DNA of 64,000 nucleotides from Saprospiraceae bacterium (GTDB lineage Bacteria > Bacteroidota > Bacteroidia > Chitinophagales > Saprospiraceae), in NCBI GenBank assembly GCA_016787525.1, contig JAEUUP010000044.1, positions 96,905-160,904 of the forward strand. The letters are read 5' to 3'. Position 1 is the first letter of the stretch. The number at the start of each line of letters is the position of its first letter. The notes under the pieces were generated by a model. It had not been told where the DNA came from. It saw nothing but the letters and a program-made list of their open reading frames with translations, and did no database searches. Below, piece by piece: positions 27,620-35,770 of this stretch. Made by a program: the position numbers and the translations under genes.

Positions 27620-28061
27620 TTCTCTCTTTCCCTTCGTCGGTCATTGCAAAAGAACGTGTCATGGTCTTGATAAAACTTACGCGGCGAAAGCGTAGGGCAG
27701 ACCAGTCTGCATCAATGGCTACCTGACGCACAGGTTCAAAGCCCAGTTCGCCTAATTTTGCCCAACCTGTGTCGCGATTGAAGTCGCATTTGTAGCGCTT
27801 TGATGTGCCTTTTGGGTAAACCACCCATACCACTGCATCCCCCTCAGTATGGACTGCAAGAAAAGTTGCCACCGCATCCACTTCTTCTTGTTTTTGGCAA
27901 AATGATAGGCTGAAGTCTGTTTTTTCGACTTTGTGGAATTGGTCATAAACAGAAGCAAAAACGGCAAAAGCCTGTGCCAATTCGCCCAAATCGGCGGGCA
28001 AATTGTACAGAACCACCTGTTTTTGCTCTTTGAAGTTCAGTTTTTTAAGTAAAGCTTCCAT
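27600..28061 (-). CDS. Conserved protein of unknown function (DUF3052-like)
   Basis: 153 aa, probably cytoplasmic. It has KLNFKEQKQVVLYNLPADLG near the start and WVVYPKGTSKRYKCDFNRDT in the middle, a pattern seen in small Bacteroidota proteins related to DUF3052; the assignment is tentative. It ends IKKPPQ and the last codons plus the TAG stop are provided by a reversed motif copy (27601-27610). A second reversed copy lies at 27840. Confidence 0.7.
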   Translation of the reverse strand: MEALLKKLNFKEQKQVVLYNLPADLGELAQAFAVFASVYDQFHKVEKTDFSLSFCQKQEEVDAVATFLAVHTEGDAVVWVVYPKGTSKRYKCDFNRDTGWAKLGELGFEPVRQVAIDADWSALRFRRVSFIKTMTRSFAMTDEGKERIKKPPQ

Positions 28062-28078
28062 TTTTAGATGAGCATTGG

Positions 28079-29065
28079 TTATTGTACCACAAACTTTAGA
28101 ATTGTCCCATTTTGTCCGACAAGTACCCCCTCAGTATCGAAGGCAAACACATCATAAAAGTCTGATTCGGGCAAGCCTTCGACGGGTTGCCACGTTTTGC
28201 CGCCGTCTGTTGTGTGCCAAAGGACACCGCCTTCACCGCAAATCCACCCCCTCAGTATATCGCTGAAAAAGACGGCTCGAAAACGCGGGTTGCCGATGTT
28301 TCGGCTCTTTTTGAGGTAAAACCAAGTTGCTCCCCCGTTTTCTGTTTTTAAAATGCTTCCGTTTAGTCCCACAATATAGCCAATTTTTTCGGATGGGAAA
28401 CAAACAGATTGATAAAAATCACCTGTTAAATGGTTGTGTGGCTGCCATGTTTTGCCCGCATCCGTGGAACGCAAGACCAAACCGTAGCCAAGAACATGCG
28501 CCGTTGAACTATCCGAAAAACAAACGGCGGATAACTCCTGCGGGAATGTGTCGAGTTGGCAGCGTTTACCTGTACTGAGGTCGAAGCGCACCAATTTGCC
28601 ATGTTGCCAAGCTTGTCCGCCGACCATCAGCCCCGTTGTGCCGCTGACGGCTACATCTCGAAACCACGCATCGTAAGGCGCACCCACCCAACGAAAGAGC
28701 GAATCCCTTTGTGAAAACTCAAAGACATGACCGCTGTTGCCCACAACCCAACATGGACTGCCTGTTCCGCCAAAGGCGTTCTTTGGGAGCGTTCCCACAC
28801 CAAAAAAACCTTTGTTCAAGAGGCTATCGGCTCGCCAAGTCGCGCCACCATCGGCTGTGCGCAACACATAACCGCTTGTCCACGTGTCGCCGCCGCATAT
28901 GAGTCCGTTTTGTGCGTCAAAAAAGTGAACTGCTCGTAAGTCGAAACGCACATGGCTTTCAAGATTGTGCCATGTGGCTTGTACTTTCTCTTTTTGACAC
29001 GACAACAGGCTATAAGTAAGGAAAAATAGCTTTACGCACGTTGCAAGTTTGGATTTGACACGCAT
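28079..29065 (-). CDS. Ycf48-like BNR propeller lipoprotein
   Basis: 328 aa from the ATG at 29065 (a GTG 9 bp upstream is possible). The signal peptide has a lipobox LLSC with Cys23. The mature protein is a seven-bladed propeller of Ycf48/photosystem-II-stability-factor type, with repeated turns RTADGGATW, RSTDAGKTW, KTENGGATW and HTTDGGKTW. In non-phototrophs the function is unknown. It is likely anchored to the outer membrane. Two motif copies (28127, 28248) lie 121 bp apart in its C-terminal part. Confidence 0.85.
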   Translation of the reverse strand: MRVKSKLATCVKLFFLTYSLLSCQKEKVQATWHNLESHVRFDLRAVHFFDAQNGLICGGDTWTSGYVLRTADGGATWRADSLLNKGFFGVGTLPKNAFGGTGSPCWVVGNSGHVFEFSQRDSLFRWVGAPYDAWFRDVAVSGTTGLMVGGQAWQHGKLVRFDLSTGKRCQLDTFPQELSAVCFSDSSTAHVLGYGLVLRSTDAGKTWQPHNHLTGDFYQSVCFPSEKIGYIVGLNGSILKTENGGATWFYLKKSRNIGNPRFRAVFFSDILRGWICGEGGVLWHTTDGGKTWQPVEGLPESDFYDVFAFDTEGVLVGQNGTILKFVVQ

Positions 29066-29284
29066 TTCAACCACATAGTTTGATACCGATATTGAATAGT
29101 GTTACCCAGATTTAGAAAAATTTGAAATTTCCCTAAATTTAAATCATTGACAATCAAATAATCACGTTGGGGAAATTGTCAAAATCCTCCCAACGCTTTA
29201 GTAACTTTTTATGTCGGTATCATAATTTAGTCATTTCTCATTATTCTTTTGCTATTCAATCAATTGAAGAACGACTTACGCTTT

Positions 29285-29545
29285 CTCCCCGCCCTCTGTT
29301 GCTTTCTCCCCGAACCAAGAATCGCTCTCCCCGAGCCAAGAACCTCTCTCCCCGAGCCAAGAATCGCTCTCCCCGAACCAAAATCCGTCTCCCCGAGCCA
29401 AGAACCTCTCTCCCCGAGCCAAGAACCTCTCTCCCTGAACCAAGAACCTCTCTCCCCGAGCCAAGAACCTCTCTCCCCGAGCCAAGAACCTCTCTCCCCG
29501 AATCAAGAATCTCTCTCCCCGAACCAAGAATCTTTCTCCCCGACC
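29285..29545. repeat. 21-bp tandem repeat array, 13 units
   Basis: Unit consensus CTCCCCGAGCCAAGAACCT plus two bases, with CTCCCC at 29285, 306, 327, 348, 369, 389, 410, 431, 452, 473, 494, 515 and 536. One unit (369-388) is 20 bp, which shifts the frame, so a coding role is unlikely although several frames stay open. Variation between units is small (GAGCC/GAACC/GAATC; AACCT/ATCGC). The gap 29066-29284 before it shows nothing else. Confidence 0.95.
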
Positions 29546-29589
29546 TCTAAGTTCATTTTCAATCAATTTCATGCACCTAATAAACCAAA

Positions 29590-29832
29590 GGCTCAATTAT
29601 GATTTCAAGTTGCTGATATTCTTTAAACCCGTAGGGTTGGCATTTTGGTAGAAAATAGCAATAAATACGATTATTGAATGCCGTAGGCAGGGCATTATAA
29701 AGGATTTAATCACTCATTTCTACCAAAATGTCAACCCTCCGGGTTTGAAAACAAACAGGCGGCTTTATTACTACCAAATTGCCAATCCTACGGGTTTAAA
29801 GAATATCAGCAACTTGAAATCATCATTGAGCC
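29590..29832. repeat. 243-bp foldback (MITE-like) element, copy 1
   Basis: Inverted arms of 62 bp (29590-29651 and 29771-29832) with only 3 mismatches. The interior contains AATGCCGTAGGCAGGGCATT, itself partly self-complementary. No open frame. A second, less symmetrical copy lies around 50460-50680; 79 bp (29641-29719 and 50502-50580) match with 2 differences. Target-site duplications were not obvious. It could be a transposase-dependent element or encode a long RNA hairpin. Confidence 0.9.
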
Positions 29833-29837
29833 AAACC

Positions 29838-30029
29838 AAAAAGCCTCAGAAGAACGACGTTTTGGTAACGATGGGAAAGCCCGCCGCCAGACAACACCCC
29901 CGTTCGAGTCCCAAAAAGGCAGCATGTTAACACGTGTCAGCTGCCACTTCTAAGGCGTTCGATACTGAGGGGGCTTAAACGGCACGCAAAACGTGCCGTT
30001 ACCAAAACATCGCTCCTCTGAGGCTTTTT
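29838..30029. repeat. 192-bp foldback element next to copy 1
   Basis: 33-bp arms (29838-29870 and 29997-30029) match at all but a few positions. Both outer ends read like terminators (AAAAAGCCTC / GAGGCTTTTT). Inside lies a second short inverted repeat, ACGGCAC / GTGCCGT, and a TACTGAGGGG copy at 29963. It abuts the previous foldback with a 5-bp gap. Nothing further was seen in 30030-30116. Confidence 0.85.
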
Positions 30030-30116
30030 ATCCCTTATGTGCTTGCTTCAAATATGCCTTCGACACAGTTGTTGAGGACTTCAGAGCAGGGAGACGAGCC
30101 AAAAGCACAACACACA

Positions 30117-32537
30117 CTATTTGGTTTTGACATCCAACAAATTGCCCAAACGCAGAAACTCTTTTTCCCATTCAGAACTCAAATAGCTGCGCTCGCCCGA
30201 CTCATATTCTTTCAACAGGTTGAAATAAAGTGTTTGGCTTTTCCACACATTGGGTCTGATTTTCATCGCATTGAGAATGCTTAAAATCTCGTTCAAACCC
30301 TGCACTCTACTGAGGGGTATGCCGACGTGGGCAGCCGTTTTTATTTCGGAATAAATGCGCTCGCTGGCGGCCAATTTGAATGCGTTTTCGTCGGTAACGG
30401 AAACGCCCCATTTTTGGACTTTATCGAGAATGCTGTTCAATTCATTAATTTTCAATGAATCGCCTAAGAAGAATTTTTTCAAATCACTATTTAAAACATA
30501 TTGCACAGCATTCATAAACACCTCTGGAATGGCAATGCCTGTTGCCAAAAGCCCCGACATGAGCGCGTAATTGTCTGTATAAATCTTACGCAACGAAGAG
30601 TCAACAGACTCCAACCTCCGCGCCATGATGATGTTGATGATGCGTTGTTTTTCTTCCTTAAACAATTGTCCAATCGTGAATTTATCTGGACCAAAATATT
30701 GTTGAAATGCGTTGATGACCGTTGCCAAATCCATACTTTGGAAAGCGGCTTTTGCTTTTTGATACATTTCATCAAACACACTGGCTTCCATATCGAGCGA
30801 AATGTTGCCAATAATATTGAGTTGACCGAGGTACAAAACCGCAAAACTGAAGTGTTTTTCGGAATGTGTGATTTTAGAACGCACAATCGTCCGTCCAAAA
30901 GCCAACATTTGAATACCTGACTCAATGCGGTCGAAGAACTCGCTGGTTGCAATATAATTGAAAAACTCCAAACGGTCGGGATATTCCTCAAACAAGGAGC
31001 TGGCAGCGTAGTGCATCCCTACACGCGTCAAGTCAACGTGTGCAGGTTTGACATTTTTCTCGTAAACCCCGCCGCCGTTTTCGTATTGCGACAAATTGCT
31101 GGGTGCTTGCGAGAGGCGGAATATAAACTCGTCCTCTAAGTCGAGGTCAGCCACTTGTTTGGCATAGTGGACGGCCCGACAGGCGTATTGGAGAATCTGC
31201 CCTGTCTCGATACCCGAAATCTCGTCGAAAAACCAACCGCACGATGTGTACATCAAGATGGCGTTGCGCTGCATTTCGAGCAAGCGCAACAGATGGACAC
31301 GCTCGGTTTCGGATAGTTCGCGCTTGGCATGTTGTTCGATGAATGCATCAATGTTTTCTTCCGAACGGTCTAAAAGAACTGAGATATAGTCGTTGCGAAC
31401 AGCCCAAGGGTCTTTAACATATTGCCTCGCTTGCTCCTCAAAAACGGGAATGAGTTGGTCGCGCAGCCAGTTGAGCGCGTAGCGCAAAGGACCGCGCCAC
31501 TCTTGATGCCAACGACCGTAGCCGCCACCTGCATTGCACCCACAATTGGAACGCCACCGCTCAACGCCATGCACACAAGACCATGAAGAATTTTCGTGGA
31601 TTTGCGCTTCATACTGAGGGGGGAACAGTTCGAGATATTCGCCGTAGTTGGTAATCTTAGCGTCCGTTTCATTCTCGATGCGGTGCAAACAATCGGCTAA
31701 GGCCATTTCACCTAAGCGGTGATGATGCCCATAACTTTCGCCATCGGTTGCCAAATGGACCAGTTGCGGTTCGTCGCTGTTGTGGTCGAATGCGCCCATA
31801 ATGCGGTTGACAAACGCCTTGCCACTGTTCAACAGTCCTTCAAAAGCGACTGCTTGCGAGACATTGCCATTGTAGAAAAACAAAGCAATGGTGTTGCCAG
31901 AGGGCAAACGGCAGAGATACGGGCGGCGGGTGTCAATGTTTTCGTTGACCACATTGATCCAATCGTGGCTGTTGATGCGCCGAAACGCTTTGGCTTGTCG
32001 AGGCGCGAGAATGGTGTATTTGATGCCGTGCGCCGCTAAGACTTCCAAACTTTCGGTATTGGCAGCGGTTTCTGCCAGCCACATGCCTTCGGGTTTGCGT
32101 CCAAAACGATATTCAAAGTCGCGAATGCCCCAAACGACTTGTGTGACTTTATCATTTTGATTTGCCAACGGCAAAATTAAGTGGCTGTGCGCTTGTGCAA
32201 CAGCCGAGCCGTGTCCGCGAAAACGCTTTTGGCTCTTTTTATCCGCCTCTTGAATGAGTTTGTAGGTGTCGGCATCTTCATTTTCCATCCAAGACATGAG
32301 CGTTGGACCGATATTGAAACTGATGCGGGAATAATTATTGAGAATACGAACGATTTTCTGATTAGAATCGAGGATGCGGGCAACAGCATTGGTTGCGTAA
32401 CATTCAAAATTGATGCGTTCATTCCAATCATGAAAGGGTGCTGCTGATTCTTGTAGTTCGATCACTTCTAACCAAGCATTTTCACGGGGCGGCTGGTAAA
32501 AGTGTCCATGAATACAGATATATTTTTGTTTTGCCAT
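30117..32537 (-). CDS. Glycoside hydrolase family 57 / DUF3536 protein
   Basis: 806 aa, cytoplasmic. It starts MAKQKYICIHGHFYQPPREN; the His-x-His followed by QPPREN is the family 57 N-terminal motif. Other conserved stretches are RGHGSAVAQAHSHLILPLAN, GMWLAETAANTESLE and HLATDGESYGHHH, where acid/base and nucleophile residues are expected. Family 57 acts on alpha-glucans (amylase, branching enzyme), so a role in glycogen-type glucan metabolism is likely but not proven. Motif copies at 30308 and 31612 (PPQYE). Confidence 0.88.
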   Translation of the reverse strand: MAKQKYICIHGHFYQPPRENAWLEVIELQESAAPFHDWNERINFECYATNAVARILDSNQKIVRILNNYSRISFNIGPTLMSWMENEDADTYKLIQEADKKSQKRFRGHGSAVAQAHSHLILPLANQNDKVTQVVWGIRDFEYRFGRKPEGMWLAETAANTESLEVLAAHGIKYTILAPRQAKAFRRINSHDWINVVNENIDTRRPYLCRLPSGNTIALFFYNGNVSQAVAFEGLLNSGKAFVNRIMGAFDHNSDEPQLVHLATDGESYGHHHRLGEMALADCLHRIENETDAKITNYGEYLELFPPQYEAQIHENSSWSCVHGVERWRSNCGCNAGGGYGRWHQEWRGPLRYALNWLRDQLIPVFEEQARQYVKDPWAVRNDYISVLLDRSEENIDAFIEQHAKRELSETERVHLLRLLEMQRNAILMYTSCGWFFDEISGIETGQILQYACRAVHYAKQVADLDLEDEFIFRLSQAPSNLSQYENGGGVYEKNVKPAHVDLTRVGMHYAASSLFEEYPDRLEFFNYIATSEFFDRIESGIQMLAFGRTIVRSKITHSEKHFSFAVLYLGQLNIIGNISLDMEASVFDEMYQKAKAAFQSMDLATVINAFQQYFGPDKFTIGQLFKEEKQRIINIIMARRLESVDSSLRKIYTDNYALMSGLLATGIAIPEVFMNAVQYVLNSDLKKFFLGDSLKINELNSILDKVQKWGVSVTDENAFKLAASERIYSEIKTAAHVGIPLSRVQGLNEILSILNAMKIRPNVWKSQTLYFNLLKEYESGERSYLSSEWEKEFLRLGNLLDVKTK

Positions 32538-32756
32538 AACTAATTGGTTATTTTTTGTCTTGGTTGATTATGCAAAGTTAACATTGAGGGGCAGAGTGAC
32601 TAAGCTATTTATCTTTTTTTCTTTTATTTTATTAAAAAACAGGTCATAAACTACTGACTTACAAAGACTTGTAGAATATATTTTTTACAAGATAGCAGCG
32701 GAAATATTTGGTTCGATGCGCATGCTTTGTATTTTTGTCGCTTAAAAACTAGTGCA

Positions 32757-33185
32757 ATGAAAATAAAAATCGCTCAAACAGAAGCCGATATTGCCTTGTG
32801 TCGGTCTGCCATTCTGGCATTACGTCCTCATTTGACGGATGCGGATTTGGTCGCTTTGGTCAAAGAGATTCAATCAGAAGGTTATAAATTGGCATTTGTG
32901 GAGACAGAAGAGGGCGAAGCGGCGGCTATCTGTGGCTACCGCTATTTACAGTTTCTTTTTTGTGGCAAACATTTCTACATTGATGACCTTTCGACTTTGC
33001 CCCAATTTCGAGGGCGAGGCTATGGCTCAGTGTTGCTTGATTTTGTCATTGCAGAAGCGCAATCCTTGGGTTTCAATGTGGTTACGCTCGATTCGGGTCA
33101 TCATCGGCACGATGCGCACCGTTTGTATCTGAACAAAGGTTTTGCGATTTCATCGCACCATTTCACTAAAAAGTTGAACGGATAG
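32757..33185 (+). CDS. GNAT-family N-acetyltransferase
   Basis: 142 aa from the ATG at 32757; 10 more upstream codons are open but start with no better signal. The acetyl-CoA-binding motif A is FYIDDLSTLPQFRGRGYGSV followed by LLDF (R/Q-x-x-G-x-G/A type). The C-terminal TLDSGHHRHDAHRLYLNKGF is also typical. The substrate is unknown. It is a single plus-strand gene between minus-strand blocks. Confidence 0.88.
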   Translation: MKIKIAQTEADIALCRSAILALRPHLTDADLVALVKEIQSEGYKLAFVETEEGEAAAICGYRYLQFLFCGKHFYIDDLSTLPQFRGRGYGSVLLDFVIAEAQSLGFNVVTLDSGHHRHDAHRLYLNKGFAISSHHFTKKLNG

Positions 33186-33248
33186 TGACGGATTGTTCGT
33201 TGCCGAGCGACGCTGTTTCGATTGCGCGTGCATGGTGGTTTGCAGCTT

Positions 33249-34547
33249 TTATTTTGCCAACCATACTGAGGGGTTGAGTTGGGTGCGCTCCAACCAGACT
33301 TCAAAATGCACTTCGGGTTCATTGGTCACAGTATTGGTGGCGGCTCGACCTATCGTTTGGCGTGTTGCCACTTTGTCCCCTTTTTTGAGCGAAACGCCAG
33401 CTAAGTTGGAATAGACTGTATAGTAGTTGCCATGTTGAATCAAAACCACCGTTCCTAAACCTGCAATGCTCGACACCACCGACACCGTACCGCTGAATAC
33501 GGCACTCACTGTCGCACCGCTTTCAGTCTGAATGTCAATACCATTGTTCACCGCCGTTACTTTGTCCAGCACTTTTTGTTTGCCAAAACCCCGCACAATT
33601 GTGCCGATGGCAGGCGGTGGCAGTTTACCCTTGTTCGACCTAAAATCACTCGACAGCGATAAGTTCTCGTTTGAATCAGTCAACACATCCAATTTCTTGC
33701 TGTTTTCTTTAGCCTCCGTCGGTTTCGATGTGCTTGTCTTTTGCGCTTTCGCACGCTCGCGTTTCAGTCGTTCGGCTTCTGCCAAGGCTTTTTTCCTACG
33801 CTCTTCGGCGGCTCGGCGTTTGGCTTCGATTTCGGCAGCGATGAGGTTGGCGATGGCCGCATTGAGTTTGGCGGATTGCTTTTCCGCTGTTTTCAGTTCG
33901 GATGCGATTCGGCTTTCTTCATTTTTCAACTCTTGTATCAGTGCGTCTTTCTGCTTTTTTTCGCTGTTCAGAAAGGCTTTTTGATTTTCATTTGTGCCTA
34001 AAAGAGCCTCTTTATCGTTTTTTTGTTGAATCAATTGGTTGTTTTTTTCTTCCAAAGCCTGTTGCGTTTCGGCAATCAATCGCGCTTGACGCTTTCGGAA
34101 TTTGTCATATTGGCGGAAATACTGCCATTTTTTGTACGATTCTTCAAAATTTTTGGCAGAGAGCATATAGACAAAACTGCTGTTGGGCAATTTCATCTTG
34201 TAGGCACGGCGCAACATCGCGCTGTACTCCACCCGCAACCGTTCGCGGTCTTCATTGAGCGAAATGATGACCCCCTCAGTACGGTCTATGATTCTGTCCG
34301 TTTCTTCTATTTCGTCGTGCAGATTGTTGATGAGTGCCTCGCGGGTTTCGATTTGGTCTTGCAGCATTTCGAGGCGGTCGAGTGCGGCGGTTCTTTCTTT
34401 TTGGGTCTTCCCGAGTTCTTGATTTTTTGTGGTGATTTGTTGCAACAGGAGCTGCCGTTTTTTCTCCAATTCGGCTCTTTTATTTTGTGCCGAAAGTGTG
34501 TTGTGAATCAACAACAAAGTCCCTACACACACCACAATCCTTTTCAG
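33249..34547 (-). CDS. EnvC-like murein hydrolase activator (degenerate LytM/M23)
   Basis: 432 aa in the form given. Signal peptide (KRIVVCVGTLLLIHNTLSAQ), a long coiled coil (about 25-285) with Lys/Glu/Ala-rich repeats, and a C-terminal LytM domain (about 330-430: NNGIDIQTESGATVSAVFSG, LIQHGNYYTVYSNL, EVHFEVW). Two metal-binding positions appear lost (Asn for His before GID; Glu for the first His of HxH), as in EnvC, which activates amidases without cutting peptidoglycan itself. The start is unclear. A signal-peptide-first start would be a CTG at 34547; GTG codons at 34535 and 34532 follow an AGGA; an ATG at 34664 would overlap the upstream gene by 77 bp. Confidence 0.85.
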   Translation of the reverse strand: MKRIVVCVGTLLLIHNTLSAQNKRAELEKKRQLLLQQITTKNQELGKTQKERTAALDRLEMLQDQIETREALINNLHDEIEETDRIIDRTEGVIISLNEDRERLRVEYSAMLRRAYKMKLPNSSFVYMLSAKNFEESYKKWQYFRQYDKFRKRQARLIAETQQALEEKNNQLIQQKNDKEALLGTNENQKAFLNSEKKQKDALIQELKNEESRIASELKTAEKQSAKLNAAIANLIAAEIEAKRRAAEERRKKALAEAERLKRERAKAQKTSTSKPTEAKENSKKLDVLTDSNENLSLSSDFRSNKGKLPPPAIGTIVRGFGKQKVLDKVTAVNNGIDIQTESGATVSAVFSGTVSVVSSIAGLGTVVLIQHGNYYTVYSNLAGVSLKKGDKVATRQTIGRAATNTVTNEPEVHFEVWLERTQLNPSVWLAK

Positions 34548-34587
34548 GCAGTTCCTAAAACTGCCTGAAAAAGCGGGTATGGCGGAC

Positions 34588-35388
34588 TCAATCCATTCTT
34601 CCGTAGTCTTTCGGAATCTCAAAACGGATATTTTTTGGTACATTGACTTCAAGACTTTCAGCATCTACTTCGATTTCGACAGACACTTTGCCTGTCTGCG
34701 TGCTTTCCATTTCTAAGGTGCGAAGATACGAGAAATTCTTATCCGCTTGGTTAGGCACTTTCAAAGTAGCGTAGTTTTTATACGATATTTTCAAAGAGCG
34801 TTTCGCCGCTGGCTCTTCAAACAACATGTCTTTGATAGCAAAATTGGTGGCATCGAGCCTGTAAACTGCTTTCCAGCGCGCATCAGACCCCCTCAGTATA
34901 ATGTCGCCTTCAGACGATTTTTCGACTGTTAGTTTGTTTTTGTCTGTCAAAAACACGGGATTGCCCAGCAAAATATCTTGCATCGTGGCAAAACTCAGCG
35001 GTACGCCAAAGTTTTTTTCGGCATAGGCAATGTCCTTTATCAAATAACTACTTTGCAAATAGTTGATGACAAAAACCGAGTCCTGTGTCACCTGCACACG
35101 CGCCACATTGAAGCCCATTTTTTTCACATTGAGCCAAACCAGCGAATCGCGTCGCCACCGAACAGACGAGGAGACAGCGATATTCATCGGTTTGCCCTTG
35201 TAGTCAATGCCCGCCTCACCACTCATGCGCTCGAAGTCCACGGCATTGGCTGTTAGTTTGTCCAAAACAGCGGCTGTACTGAGGGGGGCTGCATTAGTGG
35301 GTTGTGGTGCAGTGGTCGTGGATTTTTTGGCTGTGTGACAAGCCGTTAGAAAAAACAGAATAATGAAACTGATGTTTTTAAAAGCCAT
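34588..35388 (-). CDS. DUF4292 lipoprotein
   Basis: 266 aa from the ATG at 35388, opening a lipoprotein signal (MAFKNISFIILFFLTACHTA, lipobox Cys17). A further 40 upstream codons are open but bury this signal. The mature part matches the DUF4292 layout, a LolA/LolB-like beta sheet: VRWRRDSLVWLNVKKMGFNV, DSVFVINY, and VNVPKNIRFEIP at the end. Probably attached to the outer membrane and possibly carrying lipid or lipoprotein; this is an inference. It is flanked by the TPR gene and the EnvC-like gene, a common Bacteroidota neighbourhood. Motif copies at 34889 and 35277. Confidence 0.85.
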   Translation of the reverse strand: MAFKNISFIILFFLTACHTAKKSTTTAPQPTNAAPLSTAAVLDKLTANAVDFERMSGEAGIDYKGKPMNIAVSSSVRWRRDSLVWLNVKKMGFNVARVQVTQDSVFVINYLQSSYLIKDIAYAEKNFGVPLSFATMQDILLGNPVFLTDKNKLTVEKSSEGDIILRGSDARWKAVYRLDATNFAIKDMLFEEPAAKRSLKISYKNYATLKVPNQADKNFSYLRTLEMESTQTGKVSVEIEVDAESLEVNVPKNIRFEIPKDYGRMD

Positions 35389-35716
35389 TTTTGTAAATCG
35401 TATGAAAAGTTCGTGGATAGTTTCAGACCGCAAATAGGACTTAGGCGGTGGATGCCGTCGCATTTTTTCTCCTTCCAAAGGGGAAAAGCGGCATCGGCGA
35501 TGTGCCAATCGGTCGAATCGGTGGTCTATTCATCTTTTTCTAATGTGGTATCAAGTTGGATTTTTGAGTGAAAGTAAAAACCTCTTTTTCACATTCAAAA
35601 ACCCGTGCAAGATGACACAAATTATCTTATTCTCAACGCTGGCATGGATTCTTTTATTTTTGATTGCCCAAAAGATGTGTTTTCAGGCGTTTATGTCACA
35701 AATAATGTGAATAAAG

Positions 35717-35755
35717 AAAAAGCCTCTAACGCAGTCGTGGCGTTAGAGGCTTTTT
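35717..35755. terminator. Bidirectional terminator after the TPR gene
   Basis: Perfect 16-bp arms AAAAAGCCTCTAACGC / GCGTTAGAGGCTTTTT with a 7-nt loop. Runs of A and T on both sides allow use on either strand. It lies 16 bp past the stop of the minus-strand TPR gene and so separates it from the DUF4292 gene. Confidence 0.9.
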
Positions 35756-35770
35756 AGCAGCGAGGATGTC

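Noticed and set aside
29167..29602. Long frames through the 21-bp array on both strands (up to 127 aa)
   Set aside because: At least three frames are open at once because the repeat lacks stops; one 20-bp unit breaks the period; no ribosome site or family match.
29901..29912. T-arm-like GTTCGAGTCCC suggesting a tRNA remnant
   Set aside because: The flanking bases do not form a T stem and no acceptor or anticodon arm is present.
33249..33600. Active M23 peptidase in the EnvC-like protein
   Set aside because: Two of the metal-ligand positions appear replaced (Asn and Glu), so an activator role fits better.
35448..35495. Small foldback around CTCCTTCCAAAGGGG
   Set aside because: Resembles the hairpin of the split motif copies but lacks the TACTG and AGGGGG ends; too short to call.
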